Assembly: GCA_963667815.1 (NCBI GenBank)
Contig: OY764021.1
Length of the DNA stretch: 64,000 bases
From: Saccharicrinis sp963667815
Lineage (GTDB): Bacteria; Bacteroidota; Bacteroidia; Bacteroidales; Marinilabiliaceae
Direction: 5' to 3' (one strand)
Below are positions 35,416-44,970 of this stretch, piece after piece; position 1 is the stretch's first letter, and each line of letters opens with the position of its first letter. The notes under the pieces were generated by a model, which worked only from the letters and a program-made list of their open reading frames with translations, was not told the origin of the DNA and searched no databases. The translations under genes and the position numbers were made by a program.

Positions 35416-35769
35416 ATGATTTTATATGTAGATGATGAGCACATTAATTTAAAACTATTTGAATTAATGTTTAAAGATAAATACCGAACCGTTTTATCTG
35501 AATCACCAGACAAGGCTTTAGAAATATTAAAAGAGAATAATGATATTAAAGTTGTTATAACTGATATGAAGATGCCCGTTATGAGTGGAGTTGAATTTGT
35601 AGAAAAAGCCAAAGCGTATAAACCAGAGCTTCCTTATTATTTATTGTCAGGGTATGGTATGAATGAACCTATATCAGAAGCTATAAATAGTAAACTCATA
35701 GAAGGTTATTTTCAAAAGCCACTAAAAAAAAGTTTAATAGAAAATGAATTGGATGTGTATTTGAAGTAA
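35416..35769 (+). CDS. Stand-alone receiver (CheY-like) response regulator
   Basis: 117 residues made of one REC domain: acidic pair DD at 6-7, phospho-acceptor D50 in VVITDMKMPVMSG, switch residue LLSGYG and K101-region FQKPLKK. There is no output domain, so it may pass phosphate on, act through protein contacts, or feed back on the kinase. It is in one operon with the PAS kinase. Confidence 0.93.
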   Translation: MILYVDDEHINLKLFELMFKDKYRTVLSESPDKALEILKENNDIKVVITDMKMPVMSGVEFVEKAKAYKPELPYYLLSGYGMNEPISEAINSKLIEGYFQKPLKKSLIENELDVYLK

Positions 35770-35793
35770 AAAGGATCGTATTATAAGATTTTG

Positions 35794-35840
35794 AAAGCTG
35801 AAATTCTATTTTTATATAGTATTTCAGCTTTTCTGTTTTA
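35794..35840 (+). terminator. Rho-independent terminator
   Basis: AAAGCTGAAAT/ATTTCAGCTTT (35794-35804/35821-35831) then TTCTGTTTT, after the kinase-REC operon. Confidence 0.8.
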
Positions 35841-35927
35841 TATAAGGGGTAATTTGTAATTAAAAAGTATCATTAAGTTACAATGGGTAGGTTGAAGTGG
35901 GGTGTCTGCTTTCAAAAAATATAAAAA

Positions 35928-35959
35928 TTTGGAGGTAATACTTAAAATTTATAAGTTTG
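35928..35959 (+). promoter_or_regulatory. Promoter of the ammonium transporter gene
   Basis: TTTG (35928-35931), 20 nt, TAAGTTTG (35952-35959), a full consensus match. Start of transcription is expected near 35966, 36 nt before the ATG. Confidence 0.8.
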
Positions 35960-36001
35960 CATCCAGAGAAATGATTATTACCACCTATTAAGAAAAATTT
36001 T

Positions 36002-37324
36002 ATGAAGAAAGCAATTCTTTTAGCAACTCTGTTGCTGGGGTTTTTTGTGAATGGATGGGCCAATACCGGTCCGGAAGTAGATGCCGGAGCTACGGCTTGG
36101 ATGTTAACATCAACTGCATTGGTATTATTAATGATACCAGGACTAGCCATGTTCTATGGCGGTTTAGTAAGATCAAAAAATGTATTAGGAACCATGATGC
36201 ATAGTTTTGCAGCTATGGGCGTTATGAGTGTTCTATGGGTATTGGTTGGATACTCAATGAGTTTTGGAGATAGTATTCTTGGAGGTTGGTTCGGATGGAA
36301 CAACGATTATTTTTTACTTCAGGGAATTGATACTACTATTATGGAAGGTGGAGTGCCAGAGTTGGTATTTTCTATGTTCCAGGGTAAGTTTGCTATTATT
36401 ACTCCTGCTTTAATTGCCGGAGCTTTTGCAGAGAGAGTTAAGTTTAAAGGTTATTTAGTATTTATTGCCATCTGGGGAGTAGTTGTGTATAATCCTCTAT
36501 GTCACTGGGTTTGGTCTGAAGATGGTTTCTTACATCACTGGGGAGCTGCTGGAGCAATTGACTTTGCAGGAGGTACAGTTGTACATATTTCAGCTGGTAT
36601 TAGTGGCTTAGTTGCGGCAATCTATTTAGGAGCAAGAAGAGGATATCCTTCACATCAACAACGTCCAAATAACTTGGTAATGACCATGATGGGAGTTGGA
36701 TTGCTATGGGTTGGCTGGTTCGGTTTTAATGCTGGTAGTAGTGTTAATAGTGGATTAGATACAGCTCAAGCGTTAACTGCAACTCAGGTTGCTGGTGCGG
36801 CAGGCGCATTAATGTGGGTTATTATTGAATTAGTTCACCATGGAAAAGGTACTGCATTAGGTTTTGCTTCAGGTATTTTAGCCGGTTTGGTTGCTGTTAC
36901 CCCTGCAGCGGGAGTTGTGCAGCCTTCAGGAGCATTATTGCTAGGAGCTATTTCTTCTATTATTTGTTACGGAGCTTTAATGCTTAAAGATAAATTAGGA
37001 TATGATGATTCTTTGGATGCTTTTGGAGTACATGGCGTAGGAGGAATTGTTGGAGCTATTTTATTGTCGTTCTTTATCAGAGACAGCTGGATGGCTGATG
37101 CAGCAGCAAATACTGCAGATGGAATCTGGACTTCATGGGATCAATTCTGGGTACAAGGCGTTACTGTTGTAATTGCTATTGGATATTCTATTGTTACAAC
37201 TATTGCTATTATTTGGGTTGTAGAGAAACTAATAGGATTAAAAGCCACTGATGAAGAAGAGATGACGGGGCTGGATCATTCATTCCACGGAGAACGTGGT
37301 TATGGTATGTTAAATCCAAACTAG
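36002..37324 (+). CDS. amt: Ammonium transporter (Amt family)
   Basis: 440 residues with a cleavable signal (MKKAILLATLLLGFFVNGWA) and 11 membrane helices. Family landmarks are IPGLAMFYGGLVRSKN near the start, the pore histidines in FAGGTVVHISAG and DAFGVHGVGGIVG, and the conserved WWGWFGFN-like segment (WVGWFGFNAGS). It conducts ammonium into the cell, and PII protein can plug it. The PII gene is 230 bp downstream, as in most bacteria. It has a strong constitutive-looking promoter, with no nitrogen-specific operator seen. Confidence 0.97.
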   Translation: MKKAILLATLLLGFFVNGWANTGPEVDAGATAWMLTSTALVLLMIPGLAMFYGGLVRSKNVLGTMMHSFAAMGVMSVLWVLVGYSMSFGDSILGGWFGWNNDYFLLQGIDTTIMEGGVPELVFSMFQGKFAIITPALIAGAFAERVKFKGYLVFIAIWGVVVYNPLCHWVWSEDGFLHHWGAAGAIDFAGGTVVHISAGISGLVAAIYLGARRGYPSHQQRPNNLVMTMMGVGLLWVGWFGFNAGSSVNSGLDTAQALTATQVAGAAGALMWVIIELVHHGKGTALGFASGILAGLVAVTPAAGVVQPSGALLLGAISSIICYGALMLKDKLGYDDSLDAFGVHGVGGIVGAILLSFFIRDSWMADAAANTADGIWTSWDQFWVQGVTVVIAIGYSIVTTIAIIWVVEKLIGLKATDEEEMTGLDHSFHGERGYGMLNPN

Positions 37325-37553
37325 AGTTTATCAATAATTTAAGTTTATAGTATTTATAAATTGTCTTTTAATATTAATACGTTGAACTGGGAATTGGTTA
37401 TTTTGTAAAACATATGAAATTCAAGATATTTAATACCAGTAATACCTAATATTAATAAGAGAAAAATGAAGCGAACAAATAAAGTTTTATAACATTAGAT
37501 TAAGAATCGATTTATTTGAGCGTTACATGTTATTTTAAATAAATATTAAGCAA

Positions 37554-37904
37554 ATGAAATTAGTAACAGCAATTATAAGAGCATACCAATTGGATCAGGT
37601 TCGAGAAGGATTGATTCAGGCAGGTATCACCCGTATTACCGTATCCAGAGTATCCGGACATGGAAATCAAATTAGTAAAGAAGTTTATCGTGGTAAAGAG
37701 GTTATTCCTAACCTAACACCAAAAATGAGAGTTGAAATAGCGGTAAACGATGAATTTGTAGAAACTACAATCGAAGCAATTATACGAGCAGCTAAATCGC
37801 ACAATGGTAACCAAGGAGAAGTTGGAGACGGAAAGATATTTGTAACACCCCTAGAACAATGTATTCGTATCCGTACAGAAGAGCGAGGTAGTTCTGCTAT
37901 ATAA
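37554..37904 (+). CDS. glnB: PII signal-transduction protein (GlnB/GlnK family)
   Basis: 116 residues. Start MKLVTAIIRAYQLDQVREGL and C-terminal signature GDGKIFVTPLEQCIRIRTEERG are typical. The T-loop reads QISKEVYRGKEVIPNLTPK: Y45 corresponds to E. coli Tyr46, but the uridylylated Tyr51 is replaced by Val50. The B-loop region has an insertion (SHNGNQGEV) relative to E. coli GlnK. So it should bind ATP/ADP and 2-oxoglutarate but is unlikely to be uridylylated. It is downstream of amt and is expected to regulate it by direct binding. Confidence 0.94.
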   Translation: MKLVTAIIRAYQLDQVREGLIQAGITRITVSRVSGHGNQISKEVYRGKEVIPNLTPKMRVEIAVNDEFVETTIEAIIRAAKSHNGNQGEVGDGKIFVTPLEQCIRIRTEERGSSAI

Positions 37905-37935
37905 AGTAGAGATTTGTACTCTAATCTAAACCAGA

Positions 37936-37968
37936 GCCCCATTGATATTTTTATCAATGGGGTTTTTT
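37936..37968 (+). terminator. Rho-independent terminator
   Basis: CCCCATTGATA/TATCAATGGGG with a 4-nt loop and TTTTTT tail, after the PII gene. Confidence 0.9.
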
Positions 37969-38135
37969 ATTTATTTCGGATTAGGCATTAGAATATCGTA
38001 ATTTTAATGTGCAATAGGTTTTCTGAAGCATATTGTGGGTTTAATATGCACTAATTAGCAGATAAAAAGATGTATTGCTGTATTAATGTCAGAGGTACTG
38101 TCATAAAATGTGTCTATATGTCATTATCTCTTGCT

Positions 38136-38150
38136 TGGCATGCCATTTGA
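38136..38150 (+). promoter_or_regulatory. Possible sigma-54-type promoter of htpG
   Basis: TTGGCATGCCATTTGA has GG (38137-38138) and a TTG-element 10 nt on, one base off the -24/-12 consensus (GA in place of GC). Three TGTCA words upstream (38087, 38099, 38119) could be activator sites. No TAnnTTTG box is found near. Confidence 0.35.
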
Positions 38151-38200
38151 AATAGTGCCTCCGGAAAAAATGTTTAATCAATAAAAAAACAAATAATACT

Positions 38201-40255
38201 ATGTCAAAAGGTCATATTGGGGTAACGTCCGAAAATATATTCCCCATCATTAAAAAGTTCCTTTATTCAGATCATGAAATCTTTTTGAGAGAGTTGGTAT
38301 CTAATGCTGTAGATGCATCTCAAAAGTTAAGAACTTTATCTAGTGTAGGAGAGTTTAAAGGTGAAATGGGTGATTTAAAAGTTAAAATTTCTATTGATGA
38401 GAAAAAGAAAACTTTAACCATTTCTGATAGAGGGGTAGGTATGACTGCCGAAGAAATTGATAAGTATATTAATCAAATTGCTTTTTCTGGAGCTGAAGAA
38501 TTTCTTGATAAGTATAAAAATGATGCAAATGCCATTATTGGTCATTTTGGATTAGGATTCTACTCTTCATTTATGGTGTCAAAGAAAGTGGAAATTAATA
38601 CTTTGTCTCATAAAGAAGGTGCTCAGGCTGTAAAGTGGTCTTGTGATGGTAGTCCGGAGTATACACTTGAAGAAATTAAGAAAGAAGATAGAGGAACTGA
38701 TATCGTTTTATATATCGATGATGAAAACAAACAGTTTCTTGAGAAGGCAGAAATTACGCGTTTATTAAATAAATACTGTCGCTTTTTACCTGTAGAAGTT
38801 ACTTTTGGAAAGAAAACAGAGTGGAAAGATGGTAAAGAGGTTGAATTAGAAGAGGATAATGTTGTTAATGATACAAATCCTCTATGGACTAAAAAACCAA
38901 CCGAGTTAAAAGATGAGGATTATAATAAATTCTACAAGGATTTATATCCAATGAGTGATGATCCGATCTTTAATATTCACTTAAATGTGGACTATCCTTT
39001 TAATCTAACTGGAATTTTATATTTCCCAAAGATTAAAAATAATGTAGAGGTTCAGAAAAATAAAATTCAGTTATATAGTAATCAGGTATTTATTACTGAT
39101 TCTGTTGAAAATATTGTTCCTGAATTCTTAACATTATTACACGGTGTAATTGATTCTCCAGATATTCCATTAAATGTTTCCCGTTCATATCTGCAAGCTG
39201 ACGGAAATGTTAAAAAGATATCGAACCATATCACCAAAAAAGTAGCAGATCGTTTAGCTGAAATTTTTAAAGAAGACAGAAAAGGCTTTGAAGAAAAATG
39301 GGATTCATTGAAGTTATTCATTGAGTATGGTATGTTAACAGAAGAGAAATTCTATGATAAAGCACAGAAATTTACGCTGTTAAAAAATACTGATGGAAAG
39401 TATTTTACTTTCGATGAATACAAAGATATCATCAAGGAAAATCAAACAGATAAAGATAAGCAACTTGTATATTTATATACAACAAATGCTGAAGAGCAAC
39501 ATAGCTTTATTGAAGGAGCAAAAGCAAAAGGTTATGATGTATTGCTAATGGATGGCCAGTTAGATACACACTTTATTAATCATATGGAGCAAAAGCTTGA
39601 TAAATGCAGATTTGTTCGTGTTGATGGTGATGTAGCTGAAAAACTGATACCAAAGGAAAATACATTAGAGTCTAAATTATTAGCTAAAGATAAAGATGAT
39701 TTAACAGCTGTATTCACAGCTAAGGTTCCAAATAGCGATAAAATGAACTTTATTGTTGCTTTTGAAGCTATGGGAGCTGATGCAAATCCTGCAATTATTA
39801 CGCAACAAGAGTTTATGCGTCGTATGAAGGAAATGAGTGCAATGCAAGGTGGTGGTATGAACTTTTACGGTGAAATGCCAGATAGTTACCAATTGGTTGT
39901 AAACGAAAATCATCCTTTAGTTGAGCGTATCTTAGAAGATAAAAACAAATCAGTAGGAGAGCAGGTTGATTCAGTTCGTGGTAAAATTGAGAGCTTAAAC
40001 GGAAAACGCCAGGAATTAGAAAAAGCTAAGGAAGGTAAGAAAGATGAAGAAATTCCTCAGGCTCAAAAAGATGAATTAGCAGATGTGGATAAAAAAATCA
40101 GTGAGTTGAACACTAAGAAAACTGAAATATTAAATGGTTTCAGTAATGATAATAAATTAGTATCTCAATTAATTGATTTGGCCTTGCTTTCAAATAACAT
40201 GCTTAAAGGTGAAGCGCTTACAAAATTTGTTAAGCGAAGCATTGATTTGATATAG
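38201..40255 (+). CDS. htpG: Chaperone HtpG (HSP90)
   Basis: 684 residues, about 60 longer than E. coli HtpG. N-terminal GHKL ATPase with LRELVSNAVDASQKL, ISDRGVGMT and GHFGLGFYSSFMVS; the middle domain has the conserved LPLNVSRSYLQ-type motif (IPLNVSRSYLQAD); a C-terminal dimerisation domain follows. The extra length is mostly a charged coiled-coil insertion near residues 595-645 (NGKRQELEKAKEGKKDEEIPQAQ), common in Bacteroidota. It folds and remodels client proteins in the cytoplasm. It is monocistronic with its own terminator. Confidence 0.97.
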   Translation: MSKGHIGVTSENIFPIIKKFLYSDHEIFLRELVSNAVDASQKLRTLSSVGEFKGEMGDLKVKISIDEKKKTLTISDRGVGMTAEEIDKYINQIAFSGAEEFLDKYKNDANAIIGHFGLGFYSSFMVSKKVEINTLSHKEGAQAVKWSCDGSPEYTLEEIKKEDRGTDIVLYIDDENKQFLEKAEITRLLNKYCRFLPVEVTFGKKTEWKDGKEVELEEDNVVNDTNPLWTKKPTELKDEDYNKFYKDLYPMSDDPIFNIHLNVDYPFNLTGILYFPKIKNNVEVQKNKIQLYSNQVFITDSVENIVPEFLTLLHGVIDSPDIPLNVSRSYLQADGNVKKISNHITKKVADRLAEIFKEDRKGFEEKWDSLKLFIEYGMLTEEKFYDKAQKFTLLKNTDGKYFTFDEYKDIIKENQTDKDKQLVYLYTTNAEEQHSFIEGAKAKGYDVLLMDGQLDTHFINHMEQKLDKCRFVRVDGDVAEKLIPKENTLESKLLAKDKDDLTAVFTAKVPNSDKMNFIVAFEAMGADANPAIITQQEFMRRMKEMSAMQGGGMNFYGEMPDSYQLVVNENHPLVERILEDKNKSVGEQVDSVRGKIESLNGKRQELEKAKEGKKDEEIPQAQKDELADVDKKISELNTKKTEILNGFSNDNKLVSQLIDLALLSNNMLKGEALTKFVKRSIDLI

Positions 40256-40275
40256 AGATTGATAAAAAGTTTTAT

Positions 40276-40308
40276 AAAGCTGTTTGATTTTTTCAAACAG
40301 CTTTTTTT
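40276..40308 (+). terminator. Rho-independent terminator of htpG
   Basis: AAAGCTGTTTGA/TCAAACAGCTTT with a 5-nt T loop and a T-run. Confidence 0.9.
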
Positions 40309-40441
40309 ATGTTTTGTTAATAAAAACTACACCTCAAATGAAACAAAATCAGGCTACAAAAGTACATGGGTAAGAATGCTTACACTATAGCCAAAAGTTG
40401 ATTTATAAACATACTTATGGTTATTAACAAGGGGATACAAA

Positions 40442-41539
40442 GTGTTTTTACGAGAAAAAATCAAAATATGGTTTAGTAGCTTATATCGCTCTTTGCGGTT
40501 TCATTTGCTTTTTTGGAATTTTGCGCTTTTCTTTTATGTTTTCATAACAGGAAACCAATCCTTGTTTGTTAACTATTTTAACCTGCTTACAGTTGATTCT
40601 ATTTATACCAATACTGTTTTTTTGGCAGTTTCAATATCTACCTTATTTACTTTTTTAGATACGTTGTTTTCTGATAGGATTATGCGATTTTCGCCTATCA
40701 GATCAATGATATTCTTAAGATCTCTACTGTATTTTTTGTTGGCATTTGCTATTCTTTATCTGGCAGCCAATAAATCGGTTACTTTGGAATCGCTAAAAGA
40801 CTATCGTACCATTCTGGCCAAAATGCCAAAATTGGAGATGGAGCATATTCGCTTTTTAGCCTATTTTTATTTAGCCTGTATTGCCAGTAATTCCGTTAAA
40901 GAGATGTATAAAAAAATAGGAATTACAAACTTTTTCAATTGGTTTTTCGGGAGGTTGAATAAACCTTATGAGGAAAAAAAGATTTTCATGTTTGTCGATA
41001 TGAAAGCTTCTACAACAATTGCAGAAAGGTTAGGGCATGAGAAGTTCAGTCGTTTGGTTCAGGATGTTTTTAATGATCTTTCTATCATTTATAACTATCA
41101 CGGAGAAGTTTATCAGTATTTAGGTGATGGGGCAATTATTTCATGGAATGTAAGAGATGGGGTTAGAAATAACAACTGCATAAAAGCGTTTTATTCATTT
41201 CAGCGGACAGTGCAGCGTAGATATTGGTATTATCGGAGAAAGTACGGCGAGGAGCCAAAATTTAAAGCGGGTTTACATGTAGGTAAAGTAATGGTATTGC
41301 AGGTTGGGAGTATTCGTAGGGATATTTCATACAATGGTGATACTATAAATACCGCTGCCCGTATTGAGTCTATGTGCAATGAGTATAAACAAAACTTGTT
41401 GATTTCAGGAGTGTTGTACGAATATTTTGAGAATAAAGATGAGTACAATTTTAAAGATGTAGGCACCATCAAACTAAAGGGGAAAAAGCAGGCCATTCTT
41501 TTGTATCAGGTGAAACAGAAATTGCGACCCAAAAAGTGA
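40442..41539 (+). CDS. Membrane class III adenylate/guanylate cyclase
   Basis: 365 residues. GTG 40442 with AAGGGGA upstream is the apparent start. Four hydrophobic segments (about 20-160) are followed by a class III cyclase domain (about 175-355). IFMFVDMKASTTIAERLG carries the first metal Asp, YQYLGDGAIISW the second region, and GDTINTAARIE the transition-state Asn and Arg. RRDISYNG includes the usual substrate-determining Asp. Catalytic residues look complete, so it should make cAMP or cGMP. The substrate choice cannot be settled by eye. The neighbours do not reveal a receptor protein. Confidence 0.88.
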   Translation: MFLREKIKIWFSSLYRSLRFHLLFWNFALFFYVFITGNQSLFVNYFNLLTVDSIYTNTVFLAVSISTLFTFLDTLFSDRIMRFSPIRSMIFLRSLLYFLLAFAILYLAANKSVTLESLKDYRTILAKMPKLEMEHIRFLAYFYLACIASNSVKEMYKKIGITNFFNWFFGRLNKPYEEKKIFMFVDMKASTTIAERLGHEKFSRLVQDVFNDLSIIYNYHGEVYQYLGDGAIISWNVRDGVRNNNCIKAFYSFQRTVQRRYWYYRRKYGEEPKFKAGLHVGKVMVLQVGSIRRDISYNGDTINTAARIESMCNEYKQNLLISGVLYEYFENKDEYNFKDVGTIKLKGKKQAILLYQVKQKLRPKK

Positions 41540-41637
41540 AAAATTACATTATTGAGAATTTGAGATTTTTTACAATGTTAAAGAGTGTTAATTTGTAAAA
41601 TATTTTTAAATTGCAACAGTACAAAGTAATGTAATCA

Positions 41638-42540
41638 TTGGGTAAACTTAATTTAAAATATTCGCTGCTTTTATTGCTGCTTGTTGGTGTATTTCATTCA
41701 GCTTTAGCTATTAAGCCATTTTATGGATTTGGTACTTTTGATAAGTCGGTTCGTGTAATGACAACTGAAGTAACCAAAACTTTGGTTAATAATGGTTTTG
41801 AAGTTGTTGGTATGTATCATCCTTCGCACGAAGATTCGTTATGTGTAATTATTTTTACATGCGATGAACTAACGAGTATGGCAACAGGAGTTGGAGATAA
41901 GGCTGCTTTTGGTTCTACGATCAGGGTTGGGATTATCGGTAAAGGACAGCAGAGTTTGCTAACGATGTTAAATCCTCATTATTTTGTTCATGCTTATTTT
42001 AACAGTAAAGCCAATGGTGAAGATGTTGAATTTATGACTTCAAAAATTGACTCTCTGGCTTTAAATGCCATGTCTGTTTTTTCTCAATCTCCAGTTAAGT
42101 ATGGCGAGGATTTATCAGTGGAAGAATTAAGTTCATACCGTTTTCTTCCTACGATGGCAAAATTTAATGATGTGGTAGAATTGGGTGAGTTTGATGAGTA
42201 TATTGAGGCTATAACAGTTGTTAGGCAAAATATTATGTCGGGAGAAGGAGATGCTGAATTGGCCTATGAAATTTGCTTTGAAGATAAAGAAATTGCTGTT
42301 TTTGGAGTAACATTTAATAATGCAGTAGAAAAAGAGTTGTTAGAATTTCTTGGGAAGGAGTATATTTCATCATTACCGTTTGAGGTGTTAATTCAAGATA
42401 ATATGGCTTACATGTTGAGCCCTAAATTTAGGATACCTTTGTATAAACCAGAGATAAGCTCATTCAAACTTCTGAAACTAATGTCGTTCTCTTCAGATAT
42501 TAAAGATAGTCTTTATAAAGTTTCAGAAGTTGATGAATAG
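41638..42540 (+). CDS. Secreted DUF302-like protein with a TTG start
   Basis: 300 residues. The only in-frame start that keeps the signal peptide (MGKLNLKYSLLLLLLVGVFHSALA) is TTG 41638. ATG 41629 is in frame but is followed at once by TAA. The N-terminal half (FDKSVRVMTTEVTKTLVNNGFEVVGMYHPSHEDSLCVIIFTC) resembles DUF302: a 'GF.vvg.y.P' strand and helix followed by a vIiFTC strand. The C-terminal half has a second alpha/beta region. Periplasmic. DUF302 has no firm function; binding of a small ligand is often suggested. It stands alone. Confidence 0.7.
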   Translation: MGKLNLKYSLLLLLLVGVFHSALAIKPFYGFGTFDKSVRVMTTEVTKTLVNNGFEVVGMYHPSHEDSLCVIIFTCDELTSMATGVGDKAAFGSTIRVGIIGKGQQSLLTMLNPHYFVHAYFNSKANGEDVEFMTSKIDSLALNAMSVFSQSPVKYGEDLSVEELSSYRFLPTMAKFNDVVELGEFDEYIEAITVVRQNIMSGEGDAELAYEICFEDKEIAVFGVTFNNAVEKELLEFLGKEYISSLPFEVLIQDNMAYMLSPKFRIPLYKPEISSFKLLKLMSFSSDIKDSLYKVSEVDE

Positions 42541-42543
42541 TAC

Positions 42544-43248
42544 TTAATTTTCTTCGTCTTTCAATTTTAGTAAATATCCACTACCGTGTATGTTAATGAT
42601 TTCAATTCGAGGTTCAGCTTTTAAATATTTTCTGAGTTTGGTAATGTAAACATCCATACTTCGTGTGGTGAAATAGTTGTTTTCGCCCCAAATTGAGTTT
42701 AATGCTTTTTCGCGAAGCATAACTTTATTGATGTCAATACATAAAAGCTTTAAAAGTTCTGCTTCCTTGGGTGAAAGTTGATGTACGCCTTCTTTAGACG
42801 TAAGCGTTCTTAAATCAAAGTTAAATTCAATACATCCTAAGTTAAATGTACTAGGAGTGTCAGCTTCTTCTTTTTGAGTACTGCGATTTAAAATGGCATT
42901 GATTTTGGCTATAAGTATTTCCGAATCAAAAGGTTTTGTTACATAATCGTCAGCGCCAATTCCAAATCCTTGCAATACATCTTCTTTTAAAGTTTTTGCA
43001 GTTAAAAATATTAAAGGAATACTTTCTTCTTTTTCTTTAATTTCCTTTCCAATAGTAAATCCATCAACGTTGGGTAGCATCACATCTAAAATACAAATGT
43101 CAAAATGACCAACAACAAATGTTTTCATGGCATTAATACCATCTTTTATCCAGGTAACATCAAAGCCATTAATTTCCAAATATGATTTCATTACCGTACC
43201 AAAATTTTGGTCGTCTTCTACCATGAATACTTTTTTCTTATCGCTCAT
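42544..43248 (-). CDS. OmpR-family response regulator
   Basis: 234 residues: REC domain (acidic EDD at 11-13, D55 in ICILDVMLPNVDG, K in YVTKPFD) and a C-terminal winged helix (VHQLSPKEAELLKLL, YFTTRSMDVYITKLRKYL). It is encoded 42 bp after its kinase on the same strand. The direct repeats upstream of the kinase gene probably bind this regulator. Bacteroidota homologues of the RprXY type have this gene order. The regulon is unknown. Confidence 0.95.
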   Translation of the reverse strand: MSDKKKVFMVEDDQNFGTVMKSYLEINGFDVTWIKDGINAMKTFVVGHFDICILDVMLPNVDGFTIGKEIKEKEESIPLIFLTAKTLKEDVLQGFGIGADDYVTKPFDSEILIAKINAILNRSTQKEEADTPSTFNLGCIEFNFDLRTLTSKEGVHQLSPKEAELLKLLCIDINKVMLREKALNSIWGENNYFTTRSMDVYITKLRKYLKAEPRIEIINIHGSGYLLKLKDEEN

Positions 43249-43290
43249 TTTGATATTATTTTACGCTGAAGTGTGATGTTAAGTTGATTA

Positions 43291-44913
43291 TTATTTAAAA
43301 GGTAAAAATAATTTAAATTCTGAACCTTCGCCTAATTTACTTTTTACAAATATGTTTCCACCATGTTGAAGCATGATTGCTTTTACATAACTAAGTCCTA
43401 ATCCAAAACCTTTTACATTGTGAATATTTCCTTTTGTAGCTCTAAAAAACTTTTCAAATACTTTTGCCTGTTGTTCTTTGCTCATCCCAATTCCATTATC
43501 ACGTATGGATATTTCAATGCCATTTTTAGTGTTTTGGGTGATAATATCAATTACAGGATTTTCTTTAGAGTATTTCAAGGCGTTCTCAAGCAGGTTGACG
43601 ATTACATTAGTGAAATGAACTTCATCTACATTAAAAACAGTTAGCTCAGCATTTAAATGACTGGATATTACAGCTGATTTTTGTTCAGCTAACAGCTGCA
43701 TCTTTTGAGTGGCGTCATTTATTAATTGATGTAAGTCTTTTTCAACAGGCATCAATTGAAAATCTCTTTTTTCAATTAACGACATTTGTAAAACCCGTTC
43801 AACCTGATTGTTCATTCTTTTGTTTTCTTCTTTAATAATCTTTAAGAAGGAAGAAATGTGTTCCGGCTTGTTTATAATCATTGGATTAGCAATATTGTCG
43901 GTTGCCAGGTTTATAGTTGCTATTGGTGTTTTAAATTCATGCGTCATGTTATTGATAAAGTCTGACTTTATCTCAGAAAGTTTTTTCTGGTTTACGATGG
44001 TTCGTAAGGTGTATAAAAATGTAAGTAAAATAAAAAGGGTAAAAACAATAGAGGAACCAAATAATACACCTAATGATTTAATAATAAATTGCCCTTGATG
44101 AGGGAAGTAAATATCTAAGGCAATAGGAGACCAGCTTCTGAAAATATCATTAGGAAAAAGATTAGCAACAAACTTAAAATCACTGTCGTCTTTGTAGTAA
44201 TTGCCAGTATAAATATTGGTTAATTTCCCTGTGTTTCTATTGATAATGCCATATTCGTAATCTAAATCAATACCCCTTGCATTTAATTCGTAGTCTAAAA
44301 CGTTATTCAGGTCATTTGTATTTAATCTTTGTAGTGGATTAACAGAACGCATTTGTAATTCATAACTGAATTGGTTAAACATATTTAATGCATCCATATT
44401 TCCATTCTGACCTAAAACCCTTTTTATGGAATCTTCCATTAATGCTATGGCCTGTTCCATTGCCATAACATCGTTTTTGTTATTGAAGTCAATGTTTTCT
44501 TTTTTAATGGTTACTTGTTGAGGTTCTCCATTGCTTTGTATTTCAAAATGAGCTTCAAAAGTACCACCACCTGAATTTGAGAGATCTTTATTTTCACCAT
44601 CAGTTATATGGTCCAGAATATTTTCATTGTTTAATTTTGGTTGCGGGAAATAAGGTATGGTGTTTCTGTTGTTGTTACTTAATGGTTGTTGCGATGGAAT
44701 TTGATTGGATAAAAACTGTTGCATAAAAAAGTTAGCAGCCTGTTCTTTTTCAACCCTTCTAATAGATGCATTTAATGCATCATATACTGTAGCTGTAAAT
44801 TTTTCATTTTGAACTTGTATGGCATTGTTCATCCACAAAAATTGAACGAGAATTATTCCTAATAATGAAAATCCCATTAACACAATTAATCCTATTATCG
44901 ATTTCTTTTTCAT
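43291..44913 (-). CDS. Membrane sensor histidine kinase
   Basis: 540 residues: TM1 (about 5-27), a periplasmic Asn/Gln-rich sensor (28-275), TM2 (about 283-305), HisKA FINNMTHEFKTPIATINLATDNI (H325), and HATPase with VNLLENALKYSKE, IRDNGIGMSKEQ and KGFGLGLSYVKAIMLQHGG. Classic kinase of an OmpR pair. The sensor carries a poly-polar segment (NNNRNTIPYFPQPKLNNEN) of no known fold. The upstream region has three GTTAARG repeats. Confidence 0.95.
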   Translation of the reverse strand: MKKKSIIGLIVLMGFSLLGIILVQFLWMNNAIQVQNEKFTATVYDALNASIRRVEKEQAANFFMQQFLSNQIPSQQPLSNNNRNTIPYFPQPKLNNENILDHITDGENKDLSNSGGGTFEAHFEIQSNGEPQQVTIKKENIDFNNKNDVMAMEQAIALMEDSIKRVLGQNGNMDALNMFNQFSYELQMRSVNPLQRLNTNDLNNVLDYELNARGIDLDYEYGIINRNTGKLTNIYTGNYYKDDSDFKFVANLFPNDIFRSWSPIALDIYFPHQGQFIIKSLGVLFGSSIVFTLFILLTFLYTLRTIVNQKKLSEIKSDFINNMTHEFKTPIATINLATDNIANPMIINKPEHISSFLKIIKEENKRMNNQVERVLQMSLIEKRDFQLMPVEKDLHQLINDATQKMQLLAEQKSAVISSHLNAELTVFNVDEVHFTNVIVNLLENALKYSKENPVIDIITQNTKNGIEISIRDNGIGMSKEQQAKVFEKFFRATKGNIHNVKGFGLGLSYVKAIMLQHGGNIFVKSKLGEGSEFKLFLPFK

Positions 44914-44970
44914 TGCTTGTTCTAATAATTCATTGCGTAAATATAAAGTATTTTCAATCGCGAGTTTTTA

